Shown in pieces: positions 37,201 through 46,625 of a stretch of DNA of 64,000 nucleotides. Location of the stretch: assembly GCA_963971405.1 (NCBI GenBank), contig OZ020491.1, positions 16,982,855-17,046,854 on the forward strand, in the 5' to 3' direction. The notes under the pieces are model-generated. The model did not search any database, was not told the origin of the DNA, and worked only from the letters and a program-made list of their open reading frames with translations. The translations under genes and the position numbers were made by a program. How positions within the stretch are numbered: the first letter of the stretch is position 1; each line of letters begins with the position of its first letter. The DNA comes from Psococerastis gibbosa (Eukaryota; Arthropoda; Insecta; Psocodea; Psocidae).

Positions 37201-40029
37201 CCTTAATATCAGAAAAAACACGCTATCCAGTTTGCGGGTGACCCGGTTCACGAGTAGTTGTGTGTGTGTGTGTGTGTCGCTTGGCGAACTGCTATAGAGG
37301 GCAATGGGGCTACCAAGGACAGTCTAAAGAGTTTGCCAGTACTCATACTGACTAGTAGTCAAGCTCGAAATGTCTTAATCAAAATGTAGAAAGTACTTCG
37401 GTGTCGGAATCTGAGGATGGACCTTCGATCGAGAATGGTGAAATGCTATGTGTTCTGTAATCGTTCTATATGGTATAGGCTAGAGGGATGGACATATGGA
37501 CGTTGACTCAGGCATTTGAAATGTAGATAGGAGAATGCTGCGCATATCTTGCAGAGATCATATCCCTAATGTTGAGGTCTTCTGAGGTCTGAATGGATAC
37601 AGAAGCCGAGTTGCTGCTGATGGTTAAGAAATGGAAACTGACACTGTCTTGTGATGAGGAACGCAAAATATCGTCTTCTGCATGTTACAATCCAAGGGAA
37701 GTTAGAAGGACTGATGAAGACATCCTGGTTGAAAAACCTGAGGCAGTGGTTTGGCAAGATCACAACTTCCCTTCTTAGAGTAGCAGGTCCAATCTTCGCA
37801 AGAATAATTAGGGATAGGTTGATGATGTATTGGTAACTAAAAATGAAATTTTTAATGCTGTTGAGTGGAGTAATGGAAGGGCGTACTAAAAAAAGGAAGA
37901 GTTGGAAATGGCTTTTGGGGAATCTGTAATTGAAAACTAAGTATCATCGATAGCAAAAAAATAATAATAATAAACCTAAAAACGATTAAGCACGTCATTG
38001 TTAGCGGTTAATATTATAAATTACCGTTTTATAAAAGGAGAAAGGGGGTGCAGTTGACAAAATGTCACATGATACGGTAACGGGTATTCCTAAGTGCTTA
38101 TAAAACAGAACTTAGTTGCTGTCAACGTTACACATTCATGTAAAGCCCCCATGTGTTGACGCCATGAAAAGTGGAAGATACTTTTTTGGTGAAATGGGTA
38201 GTTTCATTTCAGTCAAAATCCGTCTAAGTATATTTAGCTGCTTTACCAACATCCTTCTTAAGCTTTAGAACCGTACAGGGGAAAATTAAGTTTCTTTAAC
38301 GTTTAATTTCAGGGAAAAAGAACTGCCCCGACGGAGAAGACGAATCGGATTGTTCACCTGCAGTAAGGAAGACAACGAGTAAGTCTAACTAAAATTGTTT
38401 ATATATAGGTCAAGGGTAAATTTCATTTCCTATATTGACAACACATAAAGTAACACGAAAAGAATATTTTATATGGAAGCTATCAAAGCGTCAAGCTGTC
38501 AACCATATCGACACAGAACTTTTCACTTCTATCCTTGGAAATGATGATATGCCATAAGCTCCATAGCAATTTATAAATTAAATCTTTATTATCTTGTAAT
38601 ATGCATGTACTGAACGAAATAAGAGCATAAAGAGTAGTGAGGTCGCGTGTATGGTAACACGAATAACATGTCAGTCTAACATGAGCCTTACAACGCAAGT
38701 TGAAACTTAGGAGAGAGTGGGATAAAATCACGGCCAACAGGAAGGAAACGCTTTTAAATGCATGCTCGACAGCCTTCAATCTCGAGGGGAAACAACAAAC
38801 AGAAATTAATCATTGCAACACGGCAACATTTCTTTATTATCGTGTATGCAGGGCCGTAGGCTGTTCGGACCAATGGCCCAAGAAAGGGGTGGGAACAGGA
38901 CAAGCGTTGTAAATAAATTGTACATTTCATAAATATTAGAGTTCACAAAAATTTAAATTTTCTGTGTTGAAATACAAAAGCTAAAAACGTTGTTAAAAAA
39001 AGTGTATTTTACACTTACATCGTTTTCTGAGAACAAATTTACACTGGGTAGATTGGCTCTGAAATAGGTGTACTCGTTTTGTAAAATTTTACTATAATAT
39101 CGTCACCCTAAAGTCAGAAGGGCGTAACCAACATTTTTTGGGGAAATTGAGTTATGAACAGACTTGGTGATCTTGTCGCAAGTTCTGCCTTTCAATGTGC
39201 GGAAAAAAATCATACGTGAAAAATAAGGCGGAATTTTTAAATATGACGGCGTATCTGACTGTAATTTGTTATAAGCAAAAGCATCTTTAAACGCAGTTGT
39301 GTCAAAATTTTGATTTTGATGTTACGCCCTTCTGACTTTAGGGTGACGATATGGTCACATTGTATTCACAACCAGACCGGAGTCACCGGGATGCCTAATG
39401 GCAGAAATGCCAAGGCTGGGCGTTGGCTGGTAAGTAAGTAACCTTATGTTCACAAGATTTTTCAAATCTCATATATTATCATTATTATAGGCTGCCCGGA
39501 GCACTCGTTTCGATGCAGTAATGGCCAGTGCATCCCTCTCTACGAGTTCTGCAACGCAATCGCGACATGCGAGGACGGCAGCGACGAACCCACGGAGCGG
39601 TGCAGGGAACACAAACTCCCCGCTCAATTCGCCAAAGACGAATTCTGTCCCTTCAAGTGCAATAATGGCAGGTGCCGGTCGACGGCGATCGTCTGTTCGG
39701 GACGGGACGGCTGTGGCGACAACTCGGACGAAGCCAACTGTTCTGTTTGCCGTAAGTTCAAAGGAATGCAGACAACGTACAGACAATTAGAGAACTACAG
39801 ACGGGGAATTTATTTAGTGTTCGGATGTTCACCTTTATAAAAACTACTATCATTGATCTCCTTTCGATCTTCCCGACCCGAGTTCGAACCCAAGTTCAAT
39901 TGTCAACGTGAGAGAGCCAAGTTATGGCGCAATTGCACACCAACGCCACTTTCTTTCCTTTTTACTGCTTCATAAAATACATTCTGACCCTAATATGTTT
40001 TCATTGTTTTAGGATGTCCAGCACCATGA
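26127..40029 (+). CDS. Secreted EB-module / LDL-receptor class A repeat protein, 10 exons
   Basis: Exons are 26127-26174, 30980-31133, 31499-31630, 35253-35381, 35476-35898, 36213-36418, 36980-37142, 38313-38378, 39491-39751 and 40013-40029, giving 532 aa. All junctions are GT-AG and in phase. Residues 1-24 ([20 protein letters not shown] region) form a signal peptide split by the first intron. Cysteine-rich EB-type modules lie at about 34-66, 73-110, 117-157 and 318-351. Between the third and fourth is an acidic Thr/Glu/Gln-rich linker (about 158-295), probably disordered. Four LDLRa repeats follow (about 357-393, 397-432, 443-479, 488-523). Each has six cysteines, and their acidic calcium-cage motifs are [32 protein letters not shown] and [10 protein letters not shown]. 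No membrane segment or catalytic domain is seen, so it is probably a secreted binding or adhesion protein. The short last exon (RCPAP-stop) is the least certain part. Confidence 0.88.
26795..27110 (-). repeat. Dispersed repeat P3, copy 1
   Basis: Matches 46930-47262 in reverse orientation (CCAACGCCTGCTTTCAGCAT, GGAGGTGACCAGGACT, ACCATGTTCCCCTG). Its central part is shared with P2 (32145-32400, 50335-50525). It lies in intron 1 of the EB/LDLRa gene. Confidence 0.7.
27470..27610 (-). pseudogene. LINE ORF2 C-terminal fragment
   Basis: The minus strand reads [13 protein letters not shown] with one stop, then [16 protein letters not shown] and a poly-A/AAG tail. This is the classic C-terminus of endonuclease-reverse transcriptase LINEs. 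The same segment is at 29090-29200 on plus. Confidence 0.75.
27655..27930 (-). repeat. Dispersed repeat P1, copy 2
   Basis: Reverse-orientation match to 19510-19765, about 8 kb away. Confidence 0.7.
28555..28735 (-). mobile_element. tRNA-derived SINE, type 2
   Basis: The minus strand has a tRNA-like head with box A-like GGTGACATGGTGGTAACGTG, then a body ending CAATTTAAT-like text and an A-rich tail (28555-28572 on plus is a T run). Same family as 34438-34622. Confidence 0.8.
28776..29220 (+). pseudogene. LINE ORF2 C-terminal part (reverse transcriptase tail)
   Basis: Reads [39 protein letters not shown] and [19 protein letters not shown], then shifts frame to [16 protein letters not shown] and ends with an AGGAAGAAGAAA tail. 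These are well-known C-terminal motifs of non-LTR endonuclease-reverse transcriptases. The 5' part is absent, and at least one frameshift near 29085 makes it inactive. It lies in intron 1 of the EB/LDLRa gene, same strand. Confidence 0.88.
29262..29500 (+). mobile_element. tRNA-derived SINE, type 1 variant
   Basis: The tRNA-like head (CAAAGTAGTGGTACCGACTC, then GGTTCGTGCCCC) is followed by CAAGCTTCGGAAGGC. It then carries the same extra segment as the copy at 21620-21988. The usual type 1 tail is missing. Confidence 0.75.
29650..29810 (+). repeat. Dispersed repeat P6, copy 1
   Basis: Shares ACACTTTTTGGGGTTCCTGA and CACAAAGCTTTCGTTATGCT-like text with 58800-58990. Probably the 3' part of a larger element. 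Confidence 0.6.
31150..31216 (+). repeat. Purine-rich (GA)n simple sequence next to splice donor
   Basis: A G run followed by GAGAGAAAGAGAGA-type repeats starts about 17 bases after the donor of exon 30980-31133. Low complexity; no function is claimed. Confidence 0.8.
32145..32400 (+). repeat. Dispersed repeat P2, copy 1
   Basis: Contains CCTGGTCACCTCCGAACTAA, CCAAGTGGTTCGGAATCCAC and GTCGGGGTCGCTCTATGGGC. It is nearly identical to the reverse complement of 50335-50525. GGTTCGGAATCC resembles a tRNA box B, so a SINE origin is possible. Confidence 0.75.
33438..33848 (-). repeat. LTR-like repeat with TATA box, copy 2
   Basis: The reverse complement of 13613-14023 with few differences, including TTTATAAAAG. 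It lies in intron 3 of the EB/LDLRa gene, antisense to it. Confidence 0.55.
34438..34622 (-). mobile_element. tRNA-derived SINE, type 2, best copy
   Basis: The minus strand starts near TTCGATGGCCAGGTGGTAAC (box A like) and has TTGTTCGAGTCTTTACACGC (box B). It ends CAATTTGTTTGTATGCG-like text with an A tail (T run at 34438-34450 on plus). Confidence 0.82.
34930..35045 (+). repeat. Possible tRNA-related repeat
   Basis: CTTAGCCTCGTTGGCAGAGG followed about 35 bases later by GGTCAGAGTTTGAGACC looks like a degenerate box A / box B pair. Only one copy is seen, so this is weak. Confidence 0.35.
37560..37835 (+). pseudogene. LINE ORF2 3' fragment
   Basis: Reads [17 protein letters not shown], then, after a frameshift, [18 protein letters not shown] and [17 protein letters not shown]. 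This matches the C-terminal tail of RTE-like endonuclease-reverse transcriptases (KYRLLxxxIQGKxEG...SWLKNLRQW, family knowledge). It lies in an intron of the EB/LDLRa gene. Relatives at 13160-13345 and 48195-48600. Confidence 0.82.
39097..39352. mobile_element. MITE with 32-bp TIRs
   Basis: The ends ATATCGTCACCCTAAAGTCA...GAAGGGCGTAAC and their exact complement bound 256 bp of non-coding DNA. A single copy in the window, within intron 8 of the EB/LDLRa gene. Confidence 0.85.
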
Positions 40030-40197
40030 TGTGCAGCAATGCATGGGGCCGAAGTTGCAGGGAAACGAGACAGCAGTCCATATTTATTTATTTATTCCCA
40101 TCCACCCATGGATTTATATAGAAAGAGGTGACTCTAAATGTGTCAAACGTACGCCTATGTGTATGTGTTATTTAAGTTCGTACATTCACGACCACGA

Positions 40198-40203
40198 AAT
40201 AAA
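40198..40203 (+). terminator. Candidate poly(A) signal of EB/LDLRa gene
   Basis: AATAAA lies 169 bases after the proposed stop codon (40027-40029), which supports the short last exon. Confidence 0.5.
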
Positions 40204-40974
40204 AATTGTAGGCTAGTCGCCAGTAGCCTGATTTCCCATGACAAAATGAGTTAAAATAGAGTTCTATATATATGTATGTAGGATGGGACATTCGCTTACG
40301 CCAAGGATATTTTTTTTTTCATTTTGATGCTATCTACCATGTCTCCTTGGACGAATCAGATCTTCGGTCTATTAAAACGTCTTCCTTTGACCGATCAGAA
40401 AACGCCTTACAGCGAAGGCAGCATTTTGGTTTGTTTAGAAGTGTTCGGGGCATGCTCTGAGGGGCAAGTATCAGATATGCAAAAAGTATTCTTGGCGAAT
40501 ATCCCATCACTCATATATCGAACTTCAAGAACTTATAGGAGTTAAAATATAATTTTGTTAAAAGTTACCGTCAGACTTATCGCCACCATATACACGTTCA
40601 GATTTTATTCGATTGCTTCTGCTCCATAAAAAATCGACCGTACCGTATGTGTACCGTATACATGACTGCTTCATTTTTAAATTATACACAGTAGGCTCTA
40701 GTCATCTCTCTAACAAACAATATTTATTTATGGTAACAATGTAATATGACGTACAGCCTGTGAAAGTTTCTGTTAAGTACAACATTAAATTATATATGTG
40801 CAAAGAACTATAATTGACTAAATTACTCCCAAGATATATCTGTAGTATTAATATTTTAAATATGTTTGCAGTTAGACTATGTTACAGTACAAAAGTAGGA
40901 GCGCTATATTCTTGTTATATCACTTATATCGCTTATGTAGTTACGGGAACACTCAAGACCTTAAGTGGACTTTA

Positions 40975-41097
40975 TAAGGACGGTTCCCATCGTTGCTTGA
41001 AAAGTCTCTGCACCGAGGCACCGCAATTCAATGGTATATGGCGGTGTCGCCCAGTATTCCTTATGGATACTTTTCAAGCGGTAGTGGAACCTAAGAA
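40975..41097. mobile_element. Short foldback element
   Basis: The ends AGGACGGTTCCCATCGTTGC and the complement of ACTTTTCAAGCGGTAGTGGA are inverted repeats about 123 bp apart. Half copies are near 9365-9446, and similar text occurs near 33858-33935. Confidence 0.65.
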
Positions 41098-41175
41098 CTG
41101 AGAAAACCAAATAATACAGTAGCTTCAGAAAGTGTAAAACAAAATATTATTATTCATTAGAAATGGGCTATGGGC

Positions 41176-41594
41176 GTAATGGAGAACTTTCATATAGAAA
41201 CAAACTCACACTCTGATTGGCGCGGCGCATCACCGTGCTTAACTTATGAAGAGAGATGCAGTTCAAATTTTAGTTTTGGCAGCCCTGTTGCACTAAAATC
41301 AAACAACGCGGACTCAAACTTTCGGTGATTTGTGCGGCGCATCCCTGGACTTAACTAAGGGCCACCAATCAGAGCGTTGGGTCCAATACACAAGTGAAAC
41401 GACGCACTTACCCATAACATAAGTCTGGGGATAGGTCAATCACAGCAAGGCTTAATTGAGATCTTCTACAACAGGCTTGCCACTTGCGAAAACTAAAAAT
41501 TTAACTACATTTCTCTAAATATAAGTTATTAAGAGCTCCGCCAATCACAGCCTTCCCTCCCGGTTGGATTTTCTATAAGAAAGTTCTCCATTAC
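41176..41594. mobile_element. MITE with TIR GTAATGGAGAACTTTC
   Basis: GTAATGGAGAACTTTCATAT at the left pairs with the right end ATAAGAAAGTTCTCCATTAC. The body is non-coding. Single copy. Confidence 0.75.
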
Positions 41595-42389
41595 TAAGAA
41601 AGTACACCTAGAAATTTTGATATCATTAGCCGAAGTATAGATATATTGCAAGGTAAACCTTTGCTGGGGTATCAAAACAGGCATAGGAAGTGAAGCTGGT
41701 CATAAATGCAGCAAGCTGTCGACAGGAGGCAATAAAGATGGGTAAAGTGTATGTTACCCCCACCACTCCCCCCTCCCCTCCCCATCTGCAGGGGGATCGT
41801 TGGAGTATCCTATGTTTTCCAGGAAGTCTCAACTGCGCATGTGCGGGCCTACAAAATGCCGCGATCTCGCAGTGAAGCTTTAGGGTGGATCCAATCTGCC
41901 TGCACAACTGTTTCTCGGCCAGGTAATTATATACTGTAGGTTAGGTAAAGCCGTCATAACATGAATACTTGTCGATGTACCATCATATACCTAGGTACTA
42001 GTGAATCATGAGATATCGTAAGCGTGTTTACATGTTTTTGTTAATAAACAAGGTTAATCGCATACAAACAATTTCATGAATGTACATAAAAAATTGCATT
42101 TAAATATGTTTCTACGAGTATATTGAAGATCTGATAGAAACGAATGTCATTATCATTCAGTGAAAATCAGTCGATAAAAAACCAGGATCGACCCCAAGGA
42201 ATAATGGTTACATTGTGAAAGCACCATGGTTCAAGCATTAGCTATTACTTGTCTACTATATTCAATGACGTGATAATGATGGCGATGATGAATGATTTAT
42301 AACAAAATCTTATTACATAAAAACAATATAAACTATGAAAAAGAAAATACAACCCTGCTAAAATCTGTGTGTGGTGTGCCTATAGAAGT

Positions 42390-42690
42390 TTTCACTTCAA
42401 AAAATGAATGTAGAACAAACAGCTGCAATGGTTCGGCCGAGTCCAAAGGATGGACGAGAACAGGACCACCCGAAGGTTAGCGGAATCAAGGCCACAAGGA
42501 AGAAAAGCCATCGGCAGACCGAGGACAATCCTCGAGGAAAGGATCGAACTTGTCGGAGCAAGAAGGGAAACAATGGCCGAGCTCAAGGCGCTAACGTCCG
42601 ACAGGGGCGAGTTCAGGAAATGGGATCGGGGCGACCCCCCGCATAAAGGGGGAAGCAGAAGAAGAAGAAAAAGAAGGAATGACAATTTCA
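42390..42690 (+). pseudogene. LINE ORF2 C-terminal tail with (AAG)n end
   Basis: One frame reads MDENRTTRRLAESRPQGRK, AIGRPRTILEERIELVGARR, MAELKALTSDRGEFRKW, then GDPP and an AGAAGAAGAAA tail. RRxGRPxxxxxDD-type sequence before a stop is typical of LINE ORF2 ends. The final segment recurs at 56165-56265. It is 5' truncated. Confidence 0.75.
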
Positions 42691-42737
42691 TCTACCTAAC
42701 ACGATTACAAATTGACTTGAGGGGCCTCCTGTTAGTA

Positions 42738-43730
42738 TGAATGAATGAATATCGACTTTATTGCAACAATAAAATTGGCGAACAATAAGACTATAGTCTT
42801 TTTTCATGTTAACCCTAGGTAATAGCAGTATGCATGTAGTGAAGTAACACTAAGGCATAGTATTGTGTTCTTTGTTCGACCGTCATAAGTTGTAAGGTTC
42901 TGTACAGTGGCGTAGCGTAACATGGTCGAGTCATTTTGCGCAGCTAATAAATCGTATGTAGTTATTCATAGAGCGGTGTAGACGAGAAGATAGATAATCG
43001 GCACCATTAGAAGACAATACAATACCGTAATCAAAGAAGGGGATTACAAGAGTTGAAATGCGATTTTTCTTTAAGTTACATGGTAAAAAATTTCTCATAC
43101 GATTTAAAGGATATAGGTAGACATATTTGTTGATTTTGTTGACCAGTTCAGTTCCGGTTCTAGGTAAACGCCAAGATTTTTAACACATTCTTTTTGAAAT
43201 GGCACTATATTGCCGTCTAGTAAAATCGGGGTAGATAGGCATGTTGAGTTATGTAGTCTGACTATTGTCTTATGATTGCCTATAAGTATTGCTTGGCTCT
43301 TAGCCGGGTTAAAACTATGATAAATTTTAAAATCGTATGCGTATTTGTAGTAAGAACATATTTTTAAAAAATGAGGTAGACGATCAGTGTAGGTGGAATA
43401 ACACCATGGAGACAGACATGTGCCTTGCATTAAGCCTCTTAGGATGTTACAGAAACTTAAAACCTTCCTCTGCTCTCGTGGCTTGCTCTCGTCCTATTAA
43501 AAAAGATCTGAACCTCGCTACTGCATTTGTACTGAAATTGAGGGATGAGAAGATGGCTAATAGAATCTCGGGATCCACACTGGAAAAGGCACTAGAGTAG
43601 TCCAGTAGAACAAGACAGGACACCTCCCCTTTATCCATGGCCTTGCTTAGGTCGTCGACAACGTTTTTAAAGTTGTGGAGGATTGCCCACATTGCCAATT
43701 GTAAGCTACGGTAAGTGGAATCCATGCATC
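42738..43730 (-). pseudogene. Decayed LINE reverse transcriptase with (ATTC)n tail
   Basis: On minus, DKGEVSCLVLLDYSSAFSSV (RT motif A) is followed after a frameshift by GTCLSPWCYSIYTDRLPHFL-like motif B, then KYAYDFKIYH, where the catalytic YADD is changed to YAYD. Next come NPAKSQAILIG and VKNLGVYLEPELNW, then a further frameshift to ISTLVIPFFDYG. A stretch between YAYDF and NPAKS is missing. The end is AATAAAGTCGATATTCATTC, a tail of ATTC repeats. Clearly inactive. Confidence 0.85.
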
Positions 43731-44114
43731 AGAATAGGTTAGGTTAGGGGGAAAACATGGCGGATTGTTTCCAATTCCACTTTCCGTAGTTTTACCAACA
43801 ATGGTTGGAGGTATCCTTATAATCCGGGGAAAAGCGTAAGGAAGCAATGCGGTAAAGTTAAAAGACAGACCGATAACATTAAAAATGTAAAGCTTCGCAG
43901 AATAATGTAAACGGGTAGGGAAGGAAATGTTCTCCGCGAGCACGCAGGTTAACGTTAATAAATTAGGAGTTTCCAAGGGGGGGGGGGTGCTTGCAATACA
44001 CTCTTACTACTACAAGTCGGGGTCATAAAACTGTATATACTCCTACAAAAAATACAAGTCCCAATGTCCGATTTTTTTTACAATTCTTTATTTATTTATT
44101 TTACGTCCAAAATT

Positions 44115-44860
44115 ATACGAGGGTTGTTTTTTTCAACCTCCGATAGGCTATAAATAAAAGACAAGTTCATATAAAACAATAATTTTTTTACCAAAAGATT
44201 GATAGACTTACGGTTACTTTTCGACATAATCACCGAAGAGATTGAGACATTTGTCATATCTGTGGACAAGCTTTTCTCTACCTACCCTCAACAAAGAAAG
44301 TTGCCGCCAATGAATTCAAGTAGGTCTTGACGTTGGTTTGAAGGTCCTCATTGGTTTGAAAGCGCTTCGCACCAAGCCATGTCTTCTGTTCAGGAAAAAA
44401 ATGAAAGTGAAAGCAAATTTCATATTTTTCCTTAACTACTAAAGACGTGGCTTGGTGGGAAGCGCTTTCAAACCAATAAGGACGTTCAAGCCAACCCCAA
44501 GGACTACTGAAATTCATTTTCATTGAATTCAGTTTAGGAATAAAATTAAAAGTACGTGAAAGCAAATTTCATATTTTTCCTGAACTGAAGACCTGGCTTG
44601 GTGGAAAGCGCTTTCAAACCAATGAGGACCTTCAAACTAACGTCAAGACCTACTTGAATTCATTGGCGGCAACTTTCATTGTAGAGGGTAGGTAGAGAAA
44701 AGCTTGTCCACAGATATGACAAATGTCTCAATCTCTTCGGTGATTATCTCGAAAAGTAACCGTAAGGCTATCAATCATTTGGTAATAAAATTATTGTTTT
44801 ATATGAACTTGTCTTCTATTTATAGCCTATCGGAGGTTGAAAAAAAAAATTACCCTCGTA
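44115..44860. mobile_element. Mariner relic folded into a palindrome
   Basis: Both ends are the same mariner 3' terminus (TACGAGGGTTGTTTTTTTCA at left, its complement TACCCTCGTA at right), flanked by TA. Each arm encodes the transposase C-terminus pointing outward: KRFQTNEDLQTNVKTYLNSL, then, across a frameshift, HRYDKCLNLFGDYVEK and stop. The 5' transposase regions are gone. The centre holds further partial copies of the same segment in plus orientation (44405-44500, 44555-44640). DDD/DDE catalytic regions are absent. Confidence 0.87.
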
Positions 44861-45029
44861 TTAATAAAAATAGCAATATTGCAATACTTAATGCATTGTA
44901 CATATCTGGCTAAACCCTCCTAGTATTCCGCTCAAAACAGTGTATTTTGTTGAGATTCCTCTGAAGTCATGTGAATTGTTAAATTTTAAAAATATACGGT
45001 AGCTATACGCTACTCAGAATTTTTAAGAA

Positions 45030-45420
45030 AAAAAACCGGAAAGAGTACAAGACCCAAAATCGAAGACCAACAAGCGCACCAGTCTCAGGAGTACTATGAA
45101 CAACCTGAGGGAGAATATTATGAGGCGATAGAAAGTGGCGAACAGCAAGAAGAACAAAATAAACAACAGAATAACGGAAATTTTCAGATACATGCTTTCT
45201 CCGATCAAACTACGTAACAGAAGTAGAAGCTGCCGTTCTTCTAGCTCCTGGGTCTGGACTTTAAGATCCTTCTAGACTCAGGTGCTTCGAATTCCATTAT
45301 TAATTCCAAACAGGCTTTTGAGAAATTTCCCAAATACTTATTGAGGAAGTCAAGCGCCTTGGGGCTAGAGTGAAAGTCGACAATAACAGCAGCATACCAA
45401 TTCTACACTAACTTGGGTTG
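45030..45420 (+). pseudogene. Ty3/gypsy-like retrotransposon relic: gag tail and protease
   Basis: One frame carries an acidic Gln/Glu-rich stretch (EYYEQPEGEYYEAIESGEQQ). It is followed, after a stop/frameshift, by GLDFKILLDSGASNSIINSK, the aspartic protease motif LLDSGAS with the usual following SxII. This order (acidic gag tail then protease) fits LTR retrotransposons. No reverse transcriptase or LTRs are seen next to it. Confidence 0.75.
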
Positions 45421-45827
45421 GACGCCTACGTAAGTTTTTATCTATAGTACTGGCGTAGAAGGTTTGACGCGCTCCAGGGGAGTTATGACGCTTGCATGCT
45501 ATCATATATAACATAATAGAAACAAGGAATGAATGGTCGTGCATGTTTGACGAAATTATCGAGGATATGCTACGCAGAAAATCAGCACCTGAAAAATGAA
45601 ATACTTTTCATTTTTACTTCATGAACTCAACAAGTTATTAAAAATTTTGGCTCATTTAAGTTGTACTACTTCGTGCATCATATAATCGGGTATTTTAACT
45701 TCACAGTTTTGTAGTCCTTCCAATAATCCCAGATTACGCGAAATTTTAATCCCCAATGGTTTTTATGAAAGAACTAAGATACCAAAAATTTAATATTTCC
45801 TATAATATGATGCATGAAGTAGTCTCC

Positions 45828-45839
45828 TACAACTTACAT
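45828..45839 (+). repeat. Target-site duplication, left copy
   Basis: TACAACTTACAT, identical to 46336-46347. In other copies of the host repeat the matching site occurs once (TACAACTTxxATGAGCC). Confidence 0.85.
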
Positions 45840-46064
45840 TGCTATTCGTCTATCAGCAAACATAATTGCAGGCCACCTCTTAATAACTCTTCTAGGTAAT
45901 ACCGGCCCTAGACTATCAATTATTATATTGAATGTTCTTATTTTTACCCAAATTCTCTTATTAACTTTAGAGACAGCCGTCGCTTTCATCCAATCATATG
46001 TATTCGCAATTTTAGCCACCCTATATTCAACAGAAACTAATTAATGTTAACACAAAATCACCCT
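45840..46064 (+). pseudogene. Nuclear mitochondrial insert: ATP6 3' end and COX3 start
   Basis: Read with the invertebrate mitochondrial code, 45841-46044 gives [44 protein letters not shown] and [10 protein letters not shown]-stop. This is the C-terminal 67 residues of ATP synthase subunit a. AGA must be read as Ser to give the conserved GPSLS, and ATA as Met. The stop overlaps an ATG by one base (TAATG), then MLTQNHP follows, the start of COX3. There are no frameshifts or extra stops, so the copy looks young. It cannot work in the nucleus. Confidence 0.95.
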
Positions 46065-46335
46065 TAGCACTTAGTCAATGTAAGTCAGAATGGCGTAGAG
46101 GTAACGACTCGGACTATCATCCAGAAGGTGACTGGTTCGAGTCCCACCCGAATGCCAAAATTTTCTAGTGGTACAATTATTTATCTTCTGACTACCATGC
46201 TTCGGAGGGCATGTAAAGCCGGCGGTCCCGGCAGTCTTCCCTGACTGTCGATAGGTTAAACAGGAGGCTGTTGATGCAACCTGAAAACTCCTGTACCACG
46301 GGTAGTACCACCCCGACACGAATTTACTTTTACTT
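46065..46335 (+). mobile_element. tRNA-derived SINE, type 3, fused to the mitochondrial fragment
   Basis: The tRNA-like head (GAATGGCGTAGAGGTAACGA as box A region, GGTTCGAGTCC as perfect box B) is followed by ATGCTTCGGAGGGCATGTAA as in type 1. The 3' body is different and ends GACACGAATTTACTTTTACT. The 3' end abuts the right 12-bp duplication, so it is the priming end of the insertion. Confidence 0.85.
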
Positions 46336-46347
46336 TACAACTTACAT
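46336..46347 (+). repeat. Target-site duplication, right copy
   Basis: TACAACTTACAT, identical to 45828-45839. Confidence 0.85.
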
Positions 46348-46417
46348 GCGCCTAATCTTTAATAACTTGCTTTGCTAATTAATTAAAAAACTTAAAAGTC
46401 AATAAAAAGTCATGACA

Positions 46418-46625
46418 TGTAGAGTAGTGGTACAGACTCCGACTTTCACCCGAAAGGTTGTTGGTTCGAGTCCCACACTTGCTATATTTACTGGCCATGC
46501 TTCGGAGGGCATGCAAAGCTAGCGGTCCCGGGTCTTCCTAGTTGAGTCTAAGATAGGGCTTTATAGCCCTAACTCGGCTAGGTTGGCTTAGTAATAGAAC
46601 AAAACAAGTCAATATTTATTTATTT
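46418..46625 (+). mobile_element. tRNA-derived SINE, type 1, best copy
   Basis: Head GTAGAGTAGTGGTACAGACT, box B GGTTCGAGTCC, middle CATGCTTCGGAGGGCATGCA, tail AGGGCTTTATAGCCCTAACT and final TTATTTATTT. AAGTCAATA occurs on both sides and may be the target duplication. Confidence 0.87.

Larger units (their letters stand above)
40204..42389. other. Intergenic region with two TIR elements
   Basis: No gene is recognised. The region holds the elements at 40975-41097 and 41176-41594 and a SINE type 2 fragment near 42045-42090. Confidence 0.5.
45595..46405 (+). repeat. Foldback family 2 copy interrupted by a chimeric insert
   Basis: The left part (GGCTCATTTAAGTTGTACTA ... ATGATGCATGAAGTAGTCTC) and the right part (CTAATCTTTAATAACTTGCT) are consecutive in other copies (for example 47466-47854). 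Here they are separated by 45840-46335. The left end is not sharply defined. Confidence 0.75.

Noticed and set aside
40031-40216. Continuation of the EB/LDLRa gene past 40029
   Set aside because: The frame fixed by the phase-1 junction stops at 40027-40029 and an AATAAA follows; the other frames lack Cys patterns.
43736-43752. TTAGG telomere-like repeats (GGTTAGGTTAGG)
   Set aside because: Only two units; no extended telomeric array.
46418-46500. Possible functional tRNA gene
   Set aside because: Box A and box B are present, but the same unit recurs with a SINE body and tail at several sites, and no complete cloverleaf is evident.
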